NCBI GenBank assembly: GCA_035691305.1
Contig: DASSJF010000074.1
Coordinates: 1-38,392 of the forward strand
Direction of reading: 5' to 3'
DNA from: a bacterium
GTDB lineage: Bacteria > Sysuimicrobiota > Sysuimicrobiia > Sysuimicrobiales > Segetimicrobiaceae
DNA length: 38,392 nt
The position numbers were made by a program, and so were the translations under genes. Under the pieces are notes generated by a model. It did no database searches. It was given only the letters and a program-made list of their open reading frames with translations, and was not told where the DNA came from. Of the stretch, positions 26,815-34,782 are shown one piece after another. How positions within the stretch are numbered: position 1 is the first letter of the stretch; each line of letters begins with the position of its first letter.

Positions 26815-26864
26815 GTCCTCACCTCGACACAGATTCGGCGTTTGGTCCCAAACAACCGTAGAGT

Positions 26865-26921
26865 ATCATAAGCGCGTGAATCCACGGATAGCATCGGATG
26901 GGATACCGATCTGGCATCGGT
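26865..26921 (-). promoter_or_regulatory. Activator-type promoter of cupredoxin 1 with conserved 29-bp element
   Basis: The element at 26893-26921 reads, on the plus strand, ATCGGAT-N5-ACCGA-N7-TCGGT. A -10 hexamer TATGAT (minus strand, 26865-26870) follows exactly 22 bp further on, with no -35 box. The same element and the same 22-bp distance occur upstream of cupredoxin 2. Predicted leader is about 44 nt. An additional palindrome GTTTGG-TC-CCAAAC lies at 26840-26853 in that leader. Confidence 0.65.
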
Positions 26922-26969
26922 CGTCTATCCTATCGCGGGCGCGCGGTCCCGGCGGGGCCGGCACTCTAA

Positions 26970-27017
26970 CGAAAACCTGAAGGCGGGAGCCGGTCCCGTC
27001 GCCGGCCGGCTCCCGCC
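26970..27017 (-). terminator. Rho-independent terminator after the Cyc2-like gene
   Basis: Twelve-base arms GGCGGGAGCCGG (26982-26993) and CCGGCTCCCGCC (27006-27017) around a 12-nt loop, followed on the minus strand by TTCAGGTTTTCGT. It lies 22 bp after the stop and separates the cupredoxin 2/Cyc2-like unit from the promoter of cupredoxin 1. Confidence 0.75.
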
Positions 27018-27039
27018 TCTGTGGAACGGTCTTGGATGA

Positions 27040-28446
27040 TCAGAATGAGAACAGAGTGTACAGCATCAGCACGTTGTTGTCGCTCGCGTTGCGGCCCTTG
27101 CCGTCGTAGTTGGTCGTCGCGCCGTTGAATTCGATGTAGTAACGATACTGCAGGCCGACGCGGTAATTAAGCCAGGGGAACCCGGGCCCCGTGTTGTTGC
27201 CGTGCGGCGTCCAGTTGATCTCTCCGATGATCACCTGGGTTTCCGGGCTATGGGCCGCGCTGCCGGTGAGCGTCGCGGCCGGATACAGCTTGGTGTCCGT
27301 GCTGCCGAAGATCCCATTGTAGGCCAGGACTGCGCCGTACGTCGCGTTCCAATCGTACATCGCCGCGACGCGGAACTGGTTCAGCGAATCGCTCGCGTTC
27401 GACGACTTGCCGGCCGCGAACGACGCCGTCCGGTCCTGGTCTTCGTGGAGGTAGTTGGCGAGCAACGTCAGCGTGTTCCGGCCGAACGACCGGTGATAGG
27501 TGACGTCCAGGCCGAAATCGCGGAATTCGTTCTGCGCGCTCTGGTTCGCGAACCCGGGGATCATGGTGACCGGGACGTCGACGTAGAGGGCGCCGACTTC
27601 GAGGTAGTTCTCGCCCCACGACTGCTGCCACGCGACCCGGAAGTACGGCGCGCTGCCGTTGATGAAGCCGAGGCTCGGCGGCGGCACCTTTCCGAGCGTG
27701 CTGATCGTCGACGTGGCCATCGTCTGGTAGATGCCGGCCTGCAGGTACAGGCTGTTGTTCCAAAACGCGTATAGGCTGGTGCCGTAGTTCGATGTCCCGA
27801 GCCCCGCGCCGACCGGCGAGGCGTTGCCGGCCACCATGTTCGAGCCGACGAAGCTCAGCGGGAAAGCGTACCCGTAGAGCGCACCGTCCCACGGGTCGCC
27901 CTCGGTCATCTTGTTGTTCAGATCGAATCCGAGGACCAACGGCTTGCCGCCGAGCGTCATCTGCTTCGTGAGCTTGAAGTCCGACGGTGCTTCAGACAAG
28001 TTGACCGTGCCGGCACCCACGACCAGCGCGTTCAGGTTGATCCACATCTTGCCGACTCCGCCCACGCCCCAGGAGCCGTCCTTGCCGAACGTTCGCCCGG
28101 TCGCGACGATGAACGAGGCACAGCCCGGCGTCACAAAGTTGTTTGACCCATAGCCCACCGGCGCGGTCGGACGGTCCTTGCCGAGGTTGGTGTATGACGG
28201 ATAGAACTGGAGGTTGAACGGCATGTGGGACCACGGCCCGGTCCCGCCGCGCATCGAGTAGCCGTTGAGTTTGAACGAGATCCCGAACGGCGTGAGGAAC
28301 GGTCCGAAGCCGCCGAGGTGACAGGCGCTGCACGGCGCGCCGGTCTGCCCCGAGAAGCTCGGCAGGGCTTCGGCCGGAGAGATCCACCACAGGGCCAGCG
28401 CACACGCCAGGATGCCGAGCAGCACCGTCCGGCGACCCACAGTCAT
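27040..28446 (-). CDS. Cyc2-like outer-membrane monoheme cytochrome-porin
   Basis: 468 residues. Signal peptide ends at AEA-LPS (about 27), then a single heme site CSACH (39-43) in the context SFSGQTGAPCSACHLGGFGPFLTPFGISFKLNGY (landmarks from residue 30 to 63), followed by about 400 residues of alternating polar/hydrophobic, aromatic-rich strands ending in ...TLFSF. The C-terminal Phe is the usual mark of an outer-membrane barrel. This order, one N-terminal heme plus a porin, is that of Cyc2, the Fe(II) oxidase of Acidithiobacillus and neutrophilic iron oxidisers. The 'PC-x-x-CH...LTP-F-G...FKL-x-GY' start is also seen in other heme-porins of unproven role. Start ATG is 40 bp after cupredoxin 2, so they are likely co-transcribed. 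Iron oxidation is inference; another external donor is possible. Confidence 0.75.
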   Translation of the reverse strand: MTVGRRTVLLGILACALALWWISPAEALPSFSGQTGAPCSACHLGGFGPFLTPFGISFKLNGYSMRGGTGPWSHMPFNLQFYPSYTNLGKDRPTAPVGYGSNNFVTPGCASFIVATGRTFGKDGSWGVGGVGKMWINLNALVVGAGTVNLSEAPSDFKLTKQMTLGGKPLVLGFDLNNKMTEGDPWDGALYGYAFPLSFVGSNMVAGNASPVGAGLGTSNYGTSLYAFWNNSLYLQAGIYQTMATSTISTLGKVPPPSLGFINGSAPYFRVAWQQSWGENYLEVGALYVDVPVTMIPGFANQSAQNEFRDFGLDVTYHRSFGRNTLTLLANYLHEDQDRTASFAAGKSSNASDSLNQFRVAAMYDWNATYGAVLAYNGIFGSTDTKLYPAATLTGSAAHSPETQVIIGEINWTPHGNNTGPGFPWLNYRVGLQYRYYIEFNGATTNYDGKGRNASDNNVLMLYTLFSF

Positions 28447-28486
28447 GCTCGTCCCCCCTATCGTCGGAACCGGGATATGATGCGAC

Positions 28487-29035
28487 CTACTTTGCGGTGA
28501 TGGCGGCGGCGCCCGGCGGTGTCACGCTCGGCGTCGCCGCGGTCGGGGACACGATCAGCGCGTCCCACTGGCCTGAGACCGCGTGCCCCGGCACGCCGCA
28601 GACGAACTCGTACGTCCCCGGCTTGCTCGCCTCGAACGAAAACGTCTGCTGCCCGCCCTTCGCGAGTCCGGACGAGAAACTGCCGGTGGTCGCGGCGGCG
28701 AACGCCGGGGTGGACGAGGGGCTGACCTGCGAGTGGGCGCCGGACGCCAGCACGGCCAAACTGTGGCTCGTGGCGTCGGCGTTCTCAAAGTGCACGACGA
28801 TCTCCCAGCCGGCCGGCACGGTCACGGTCATCCCGCCCCGCTGGTAGCCGTTGAAGGCAAAACCTCCGCTCGACGTCTTGTTCCCGGTGATCGTGATTTC
28901 CGCGGTGTGTGATGCCGCCGCGTGGAGAATCGGCGTTCGGAACGCCATCGCGCCCGCCCCCGCCAGTACCATGATCGCGAACCCCCACCGCAGTACCCGT
29001 CCCCGTGTCTTTGCCGCGTCCCGCCGGTCTCGCAC
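28487..29035 (-). CDS. Sulfocyanin-like cupredoxin 2 (type I copper protein)
   Basis: 182 residues if started at GTG 29033-29035, which I choose because GAGGTG lies 4 nt upstream as for cupredoxin 1, and because the promoter element then has the same distance to the start in both genes; an ATG at 29080 would overlap the predicted -10. Membrane helix about 18-38, cupredoxin domain with H91, C146, H151 and Q156 in the axial place. The core is almost the same as cupredoxin 1, so this is a recent duplication. First gene of the unit with the Cyc2-like porin; likely its periplasmic electron acceptor (inference). Confidence 0.87.
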   Translation of the reverse strand: MRDRRDAAKTRGRVLRWGFAIMVLAGAGAMAFRTPILHAAASHTAEITITGNKTSSGGFAFNGYQRGGMTVTVPAGWEIVVHFENADATSHSLAVLASGAHSQVSPSSTPAFAAATTGSFSSGLAKGGQQTFSFEASKPGTYEFVCGVPGHAVSGQWDALIVSPTAATPSVTPPGAAAITAK

Positions 29036-29082
29036 GCGCCACCTCGGTATAGGTGTGGCATTCTTGTAAGCAATTACCACAC

Positions 29083-29139
29083 ATGGTAAAGGGGTCGCCC
29101 CGGGCGCGGTATCGGATAAAACACCGAAATTGCGTCGGT
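29083..29139 (-). promoter_or_regulatory. Activator-type promoter of cupredoxin 2 with conserved 29-bp element
   Basis: Element at 29111-29139 (plus strand ATCGGAT-N5-ACCGA-N7-TCGGT; the last two half-sites extend to an 8-bp inverted repeat 29120-29142). A -10-like TACCAT (minus strand, 29083-29088) lies 22 bp from the element, inside a TTACCA-N4-TGGTAA palindrome (29074-29089). 21 of 29 bases match the copy at 26893-26921. It lies in the 263-bp gap shared with the divergent response regulator gene, which could therefore also be controlled from here. I see no gene or clear plus-strand promoter in the rest of that gap. Confidence 0.65.
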
Positions 29140-29298
29140 GTTCGGTCCGTCCGTTGAATTACGGATGCCCTACCGGCGAAGAGGCGGCGGGAAGAGGAGG
29201 AGGCACCTGCGGGCCGGACATTACGGCGAAGGCCCGAGTGGGTATCGGTGAGTCGCCCTATACCGGGCTCGGAACCGGGACTCTACCATAAACGCGGT

Positions 29299-30009
29299 AT
29301 GAACTCCGATCAGACCGATAGCGGAGTTGCGCGCATCCGGGTGCTCGTCGTCGACGACCATCCGGTATTCCGCGAGGGGACACGCCGAATTCTCGACGCC
29401 CTGCCCGACGTGCGGGTGATCGGCGAAGCGGCCGACGGTCTGGACGCGGTCGAGCGCGCGGGCGAGTTGCGGCCGGACGTCGTCATTCTGGACATCCGGC
29501 TCCCGCGGCTGAACGGCGTCGAGGCCACGCGCCGTATCCTCCATGCCGTTCCGGGCACGCGGGTCATGGCGCTGACGGCGTACGACGACGACGAGTACGT
29601 CATCGCGCTCATGAACGCGGGGGCGCTCGGGTACCTACTCAAGAACGTCTCGGGCCAGGGCCTGGCGGAGGCCGTGCGGAGCGTGCACCGCGGCACGCCG
29701 GTGCTTCATCCCGTCGTCGCCCGCAAGGTGGCCCGGTACTGGGCGCAGGCCGCCGGGACGGCCAAGCCGGGCGGAGGCGCCATCACCGGCCGCGAGATCG
29801 AGGTCCTGGACCTCGTCGCGCGCGGCCTGCACAACCGGGAGATCGCCGAACGGCTCAAGCTCAGCGCGCGCACGATCGAAACCCACCTCGAGCACATCTT
29901 CACCAAACTCGGCGTGTCGTCTCGCACCGAGGCGGTAACGCTCGCCTTGGGCCGCCACCTGCTGCACACCGTGGATCAGACGGATCCCGCCGGCGACGGC
30001 GGGACGTGA
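29299..30009 (+). CDS. NarL/FixJ-family response regulator
   Basis: 236 residues from ATG 29299. Receiver domain (about 12-130) with acidic pair D19-D20, phosphoacceptor D65 (VVILDIRLP), T93 region and K115 (YLLKN), then a LuxR-type helix-turn-helix (about 165-222, ITGREIEVLDLVARGLHNREIAERL as landmark). A GTG at 29248 extends the frame by 17 residues without similarity; neither start has a strong ribosome site. Coupled to the kinase gene behind it and divergent from the cupredoxin 2/Cyc2-like unit, which makes that unit a likely target. Confidence 0.92.
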   Translation: MNSDQTDSGVARIRVLVVDDHPVFREGTRRILDALPDVRVIGEAADGLDAVERAGELRPDVVILDIRLPRLNGVEATRRILHAVPGTRVMALTAYDDDEYVIALMNAGALGYLLKNVSGQGLAEAVRSVHRGTPVLHPVVARKVARYWAQAAGTAKPGGGAITGREIEVLDLVARGLHNREIAERLKLSARTIETHLEHIFTKLGVSSRTEAVTLALGRHLLHTVDQTDPAGDGGT

Positions 30010-31037
30010 CGGGCGGCGGGGCGGCCCGCGCGGCGCTCCCTGCGGCAGGTGCGCGCCTCAGGGTGCCGATCCGAGACCGCCGGTTCTGGACGATCCAGGC
30101 GCTGATCCTGATCCTTGCGGCCGCCGACCTCGGAACGGACGTCCTGCTCACGGACGACTCGGTGATCAGCATCGTGCTGGTCACGCTGTTCTTCATCCCG
30201 GTGACGTACGCCGCCGTCGCGTTCGATTTCGCGCGCGCGGCGGTCACGGCCCTCTGGTGCGTAGCTGTCGACCTCCCGGTCATGCTGCTCGAGCACCGCG
30301 GCACCCCGCGGATCGAACAGTTGTTTCTCCTCGCCGCCATCGTGAGCGCTGGAGTATACGTCGCGCATTGGGTGGGGCGGGAGCGCGCGGCGCGAACGGC
30401 ATACGCCCGCGCCATTCTGCGCGGACAGGAAGAGGAGCGGCAGCGCCTGGCCCAGGACCTGCACGACGAAACCATCCAGGATCTCATGATCCACTGCCGC
30501 ACGCTCGACGATCTGAAGCACGCGCTCGAGGCGAACGAAAACGCCCTGACCGGCATGCAGCATGCCCGCCGGTCCGCCGAACGGATCGTGCACGAGCTGC
30601 GCGAGCGCATTCGCGCGCTGCGCCCGGCGGTGCTCGACGACCTGGGACTCGTGGCCGCCATCGAGCAGCTCGTCACCCGGTACCAGGCTCAAACCGGCGC
30701 GGCCGGAGAGTTCCGCGTCGAGGGCACCGTGTGCCGGCTGGCCGCCGAGACCGAGCTCGGGCTCTTCCGGATCGCGCAGGAAGCCATCCGCAACGTGGAA
30801 CGGCACGCCGCGGCGATGCGTCTCGCCGTGGAGCTTCGGTTCGACACGGCCGGGGTACGTCTGCGCGTGGCGGATGACGGCGCGGGGTTCATCTTGAACG
30901 GCAATCGGGATCCGGCGGGCAAGGGCCATCTCGGCCTGCTCGGCATGCGGGAGCGGGCCGAGCTGCTGAACGGCAGCCTGGAGCTCGTCACGAGCCCCCG
31001 CGGGGGCACGGAAATCAGCGCCTGGATTCCGTCGTAA
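30006..31037 (+). CDS. Membrane histidine kinase, HisKA_3/HATPase type (NarX/DesK-like)
   Basis: 343 residues. Four predicted membrane helices (about 27-47, 53-74, 77-95, 104-122) with almost no periplasmic loop, so the signal may be sensed within the membrane. Dimerisation box EEERQRLAQDLHDETIQDL with H153, then ATPase boxes N (EAIRNVERHA), G1 (VADDGAGF) and G2 (GHLGLLGMRERAE). The GTG start overlaps the regulator's TGA in GTGA. Partner of the regulator in front of it. Confidence 0.92.
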   Translation: MTGGGAARAALPAAGARLRVPIRDRRFWTIQALILILAAADLGTDVLLTDDSVISIVLVTLFFIPVTYAAVAFDFARAAVTALWCVAVDLPVMLLEHRGTPRIEQLFLLAAIVSAGVYVAHWVGRERAARTAYARAILRGQEEERQRLAQDLHDETIQDLMIHCRTLDDLKHALEANENALTGMQHARRSAERIVHELRERIRALRPAVLDDLGLVAAIEQLVTRYQAQTGAAGEFRVEGTVCRLAAETELGLFRIAQEAIRNVERHAAAMRLAVELRFDTAGVRLRVADDGAGFILNGNRDPAGKGHLGLLGMRERAELLNGSLELVTSPRGGTEISAWIPS

Positions 31038-31108
31038 CGCGCCGGTCCGCTAGGTCTGGCCGACGGCGGCGTGCACCGACGTCGCGGGCGTCCGCCTCGC
31101 CGAGCGCT

Positions 31109-31771
31109 TCACTCCTCCACCACGTACTCGAACAACCACACGCCCAGGACGAGCACGACCACGTCGAACGCCGCGAGAAAACCGGCCGATTTGAGTACCG
31201 CGGCGAACGGCGCACCCTCGAGGGCGGCCGTCACTCCGGAGAGCGACACGACGATCGCCGGCAGCGTGACCGGCACCAGCAAAATCGGCAGCAACACTTC
31301 GCGCAGGCGTGTCGCCGCGGCCATCGCGCCGAGGAGCGTGCCCGTCGCCGCGAACCCCGCCCCGCCGAGCGCAAGCGGCAGCGCGATTCCGGCAATGCGC
31401 CGGCCGAGGTCGGGGGCGACGAGCACCGTCTCGGCGGCGACGATCACCACCATGATCATGAACGTCACGAGCAGGTTGGCGGCCGCCTTGGCCAGGAACA
31501 GCGTGCCGCGGCCGACCGGGGTCAGCAGCACACCCGAAAACGCCTGGCGGTCCTGTTCGAGCGTCTGCGTCCGCGCGAGGCCGAGCGTCGCCGCGAAGAC
31601 GACCGTGATCCACAGGATCGCGGCGGTGACCGTGGGCGCGGGACCGCTGCCGACCGCGAGTCCCTGCACCACGAGCGCGAGAAACGCGACGAGGCTCATC
31701 GACGTCACGAGCTCACGCGTGCGCAGCTCCGCGAGCACGTCCTTCCAGACGAGCGCGGCGGCCGCCCTCAC
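31109..31771 (-). CDS. ccmB: Heme exporter permease CcmB
   Basis: 220 residues, six predicted helices, starting with the CcmB-like VWKDVLAELRTRELVTSM and including FSGVLLTPVGRGTLFLAK. GTG 31769-31771 overlaps the ccmA stop as GTGA; a GTG 15 bp upstream would give a longer overlap. Membrane part of the CcmAB ABC transporter that drives holo-CcmE release. Lies tail to tail with the histidine kinase gene; the 71-bp gap has no clear terminator. Confidence 0.93.
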   Translation of the reverse strand: MRAAAALVWKDVLAELRTRELVTSMSLVAFLALVVQGLAVGSGPAPTVTAAILWITVVFAATLGLARTQTLEQDRQAFSGVLLTPVGRGTLFLAKAAANLLVTFMIMVVIVAAETVLVAPDLGRRIAGIALPLALGGAGFAATGTLLGAMAAATRLREVLLPILLVPVTLPAIVVSLSGVTAALEGAPFAAVLKSAGFLAAFDVVVLVLGVWLFEYVVEE

Positions 31772-32544
31772 CGCGCGCCGTACCACGCGTCGACCGCCGC
31801 CGCGTCGGCGCCGCAGAGCGGCAGCGGCGCACCGAGGCGCCCGCCGCGGAGGACGCGCGCCTCGCCGGCCGACTCGCGGCCGACAGCCGCGACATTGAGA
31901 CCGCAGACGCGCAGCGCCTCGACGGCCTGGTGGGTGGAGAGGACCACGGCGCCTCCACCGCGGCGAAACTCGGCGAGATGCGCGGCGAGCTGCGCGGCGG
32001 CGTCCGGGTCCAGCCCGGCGAACGGCTCGTCGAGCAGCAGGACGTCCGGCCGGTGTAAGATCGCGCGCGCCACCGACGCGCGCTGGCTGAGCCCGCGCGA
32101 GAGCCGGCCCGCGATCGTCTCCCGATACGGCGCCAGGCCGAGCAGCCCGCAGATCTCCTCGATTCTCTCGTCCGGCGCGGCGAGGCCGTACAGCGCCGCA
32201 AACAGATTCAGGTTTTCGCCCACCGTGAGGCCGCCGTACAGCATCGGCTCGTGGCCGACGAACCCGACACGTCCCCTGACCCGGTAGTCCGCGAACATGT
32301 CCTCGCCCGCGACGAGCACGGCGCCGCGCCGCGGACGCAGCAGGCCGGCCAGCACACGCAGGAGCGTCGACTTGCCGGAGCCGTTCGGACCAAGAATCGC
32401 GAGACCGCCGCCCGCCGGCACCTCGAGCGAGACTCCGCGCAGCACGCGCTCACGGCCGAACGCGCGCCAGAGATCGCGGGCGCCGATCGCCGCCGTCTGC
32501 GGCGCCTGAGCCGCGGGAGCGGCGGCGTCCGGGGCGGTCTTCAC
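31768..32544 (-). CDS. ccmA: Heme exporter ATP-binding protein CcmA
   Basis: 258-residue ABC ATPase: Walker A GPNGSGKST (52-60), Q-loop region, signature LSRGLSQRAS (148-157), Walker B VLLLDEP (168-174), H-loop THQAVE. The 20-residue Ala-rich N-terminus is extra. Longer than E. coli CcmA (about 205) through a C-terminal extension ending DAWYGAR. Together with ccmB it is separated from ccmCDEF by 7 kb. GTG start 13 bp after the BshC-like gene. Confidence 0.92.
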   Translation of the reverse strand: MKTAPDAAAPAAQAPQTAAIGARDLWRAFGRERVLRGVSLEVPAGGGLAILGPNGSGKSTLLRVLAGLLRPRRGAVLVAGEDMFADYRVRGRVGFVGHEPMLYGGLTVGENLNLFAALYGLAAPDERIEEICGLLGLAPYRETIAGRLSRGLSQRASVARAILHRPDVLLLDEPFAGLDPDAAAQLAAHLAEFRRGGGAVVLSTHQAVEALRVCGLNVAAVGRESAGEARVLRGGRLGAPLPLCGADAAAVDAWYGAR

Positions 32545-32557
32545 AGCCGTGAGACCG

Positions 32558-34102
32558 TCAGGAGCCGCCGAGGGGCGGAATGAGCGCGGCCACGTCGGTC
32601 GGCTCGAACAAGAAATACGGGTAGCCGCGGAACTGTACGGCCTCGTCGGCCTGCGGCGCCGCGGCGATGGCCGCGAGCCGCGCCGCGACCCGCTCGATCT
32701 CGGGTGCGAGCGTCTGGGAGAGAAGTCCGTTCACCTCGCGGATCCGGTGGGTCACCGCGCGCCGCTCGCGGCCCGGGCGCATCGCCTCCACCTCGCGGAT
32801 CAGCCGCCACTTTTCGTCGACGAGACGCCGCTCGGCCTCGCCCGCCTCGGCGAGGTGCCGGTCCGGATTGTGACGGAGGTCCATGAGCCGCCGCTCGAGC
32901 GTGCGCCGCTCCGCGCCGGGATCGCGCGCCTCGCCGAGCGGGAGATGCAGCGTCGCCGTGGCGACCGCGTACGGCGCGAGCCGCGCGTCGAACAGCCGCT
33001 CCGCGAGCGGCGCCGTGACGCGGTCGTACCGGCCGCCGCCGACGCCGTGAATGAAGAGATCGCCGAGGCACAGGCGGGCAAACAGCGTGAGCGTGAGGGC
33101 CTTCGGCCGCAGCGAGACGCCCGACGCGGCGAGCGCCTCGACGCCGGCCGGGCCGGCCGGAACGGTCGCGAGCGCGCGATCCGCGGTGCCGAGGACGAGG
33201 TCCGCTCCCTCCCGCGCGCCGTACAGATCCGCCCGGCGGCCGCCGTGCAGAATCCAGAACGGCAGTTCCGTGCGGCCGCCGGAACGAACGAGGTTCGGAA
33301 ACGGATTGGCCGCGGAGCGGACGCGGTGCGCGCGGCGGTAGTCGTCCAGACAGCCGTTGTAGGCGGCGAAGGTGCGGGCCGGATCCTGCGCGAGGTGCAG
33401 CGCGAACGCCTGGAACTCCGCGGCGGACCCGAACGCCGACACGTCCACGGTGGCGTAGCGCGGCTCGCCCGCGCGGGCTTCGAACGCACGGCGCAGGCCG
33501 TCGAGGTACGCGGGGAGCGCCGCGGCGCGGCGGCGCACCGCGGGCTCCGCGCCCGCGAACGCGGCGAACCGATCCAAAAGCTCGGCGCTGCCGAGCGCGA
33601 CGAGATCGGCGCGCACCGAGTTTGCAAACGCGGCCCAGGCGTCCGGCGCCGGGACGGCCGCCGCCTCGAGAGGCACGTCGTCCGGCAGCGGGACGAGCGT
33701 GCGGGTCACGCGCGCCACGTCCTCCCGTCCGGTTGGGATCTCGGCGGCGATCGGTCCGGTCGCGTCGGAGTCGACGATGCAGTGCAGCCCGACCGCCCCG
33801 TTGACGCCGCACAGCCCGCTGAGGAGAAAATACTTGATCCAGACGCCCGGGTGAAAGAACACCGGCTGATGCCCCATCAGGACGAGCGGGCGGTTCCCGA
33901 TCGCCGTCCCGGTGAGCCCCGCGATGCGCTCCCGCGTCCGCCGACGAAGTTCGCGCAGCGGGACGTCGAACACCGCGCCGTCTCCCGGATCGTGGACGGC
34001 GATCAGCGCCGCGAGGCGGTCGGCCGGCGGGACGAACAGCGTCTCGCCGGAGCGCGCGGGGATCGCGTACTCGGTTTGCACCGCGACGGACTCGGGCGTC
34101 AC
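32558..34102 (-). CDS. BshC-like protein, possible bacillithiol cysteine-adding enzyme
   Basis: 514 residues. An N-terminal Rossmann-like start LVLMGHQPVFFHPGVWIKYFLL and LHCIVDSDATG, a long middle part, and a helical coiled-coil region about 390-480 rich in Arg/Glu. The size, the GHQ-type N-terminal motif and the coiled coil recall BshC (about 540 residues), and it is directly coupled to bshB1 through a GTGA overlap. Overall similarity to well-studied BshC is not obvious to me, so it may be a divergent branch or a different enzyme. If BshC-like, it would join cysteine to glucosaminyl-malate to finish bacillithiol. Confidence 0.6.
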   Translation of the reverse strand: MTPESVAVQTEYAIPARSGETLFVPPADRLAALIAVHDPGDGAVFDVPLRELRRRTRERIAGLTGTAIGNRPLVLMGHQPVFFHPGVWIKYFLLSGLCGVNGAVGLHCIVDSDATGPIAAEIPTGREDVARVTRTLVPLPDDVPLEAAAVPAPDAWAAFANSVRADLVALGSAELLDRFAAFAGAEPAVRRRAAALPAYLDGLRRAFEARAGEPRYATVDVSAFGSAAEFQAFALHLAQDPARTFAAYNGCLDDYRRAHRVRSAANPFPNLVRSGGRTELPFWILHGGRRADLYGAREGADLVLGTADRALATVPAGPAGVEALAASGVSLRPKALTLTLFARLCLGDLFIHGVGGGRYDRVTAPLAERLFDARLAPYAVATATLHLPLGEARDPGAERRTLERRLMDLRHNPDRHLAEAGEAERRLVDEKWRLIREVEAMRPGRERRAVTHRIREVNGLLSQTLAPEIERVAARLAAIAAAPQADEAVQFRGYPYFLFEPTDVAALIPPLGGS

Positions 34103-34782
34103 AACAGGACCCCGAGGGTCGCCACGCCGATCGGCTCTTTGGCGGCGAAGGGCTCGCCGTACGGCCGGCGGATCCGGCTGCCCCAATAGGCGGCGACGGA
34201 CCGGATCGTGTCGAGAATGCCGAGGTTGTTGCGCTCGTCGTTGAACTGCGAACGGTAGCAGGCCACCGCTTCCAGCTTGCGCTCGATGTGATCGGAGATA
34301 TCGACGATAAACGCGGGGACGACCTGCAGCCGGTAGTGCGTACAGAAGAAATGAAGGATCCGGTCGGGATAGTGCGGCGCTCCGCGCATGTCCGTGCGCG
34401 TCAGCTTCGCGTAGAAGCGCGCGGCCTCGCCGAGGCGCTCCGCCGCGAGATGGTCGGGATGCGCGTCCACCCAGTACGGAATGCACAGCGTGTCGGGCCG
34501 CACCTCGCGAACGATTTCCGCGACGGCGACGCGGTTCTCCACCGTATCCATGAGATACCGGTTGGGCAGGGGCAGCGTGATCCGCCGGTCCACGCCGAGG
34601 ACGCGCGCCGCGGCCTCGCTCTCCGCGCGCCGCCGCTCCGGCGAGCCCGTCGGCGTCGGCTCCCCGTTCGTAAGGTCTAGGAGTGTGACCGTGTCGCCGC
34701 CCCCCACGAGCGCGCCGATGGTGCCGCCCATGCCGATCTCGGCGTCGTCGGGATGCGCGCCGATTACGAGGACGTTCGCCAC
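34099..34782 (-). CDS. bshB1: Bacillithiol biosynthesis deacetylase BshB1 (LmbE/PIG-L family)
   Basis: 227 residues. N-terminus VANVLVIGAHPDDAEIGMGGT contains the zinc site AHPDD (H10, D12, D13), and WVDAHPDH holds the third ligand. LmbE-like enzymes remove acetyl from N-acetylglucosaminyl-malate in bacillithiol synthesis; the YRSQFN...YWGSRIRRPYGEPF end is typical of the BshB1 branch. GTG start (34780-34782) behind GAGGTGAGCC, inside the end of the glycosyltransferase gene (19-bp overlap). The first enzyme BshA is not in the window. Confidence 0.85.
   Translation of the reverse strand: MANVLVIGAHPDDAEIGMGGTIGALVGGGDTVTLLDLTNGEPTPTGSPERRRAESEAAARVLGVDRRITLPLPNRYLMDTVENRVAVAEIVREVRPDTLCIPYWVDAHPDHLAAERLGEAARFYAKLTRTDMRGAPHYPDRILHFFCTHYRLQVVPAFIVDISDHIERKLEAVACYRSQFNDERNNLGILDTIRSVAAYWGSRIRRPYGEPFAAKEPIGVATLGVLL

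Noticed and set aside
27040-28446. Multiheme extracellular cytochrome or MtrB-type porin
   Set aside because: Only one CxxCH is present, at the N-terminus of the same chain as the barrel, which fits the Cyc2-like monoheme layout rather than MtrAB.
29036-29080. Upstream ATG start (29080) for cupredoxin 2
   Set aside because: It overlaps the predicted -10/transcription start; GTG 29035 has GAGGTG upstream and aligns with the start and promoter distance of cupredoxin 1.
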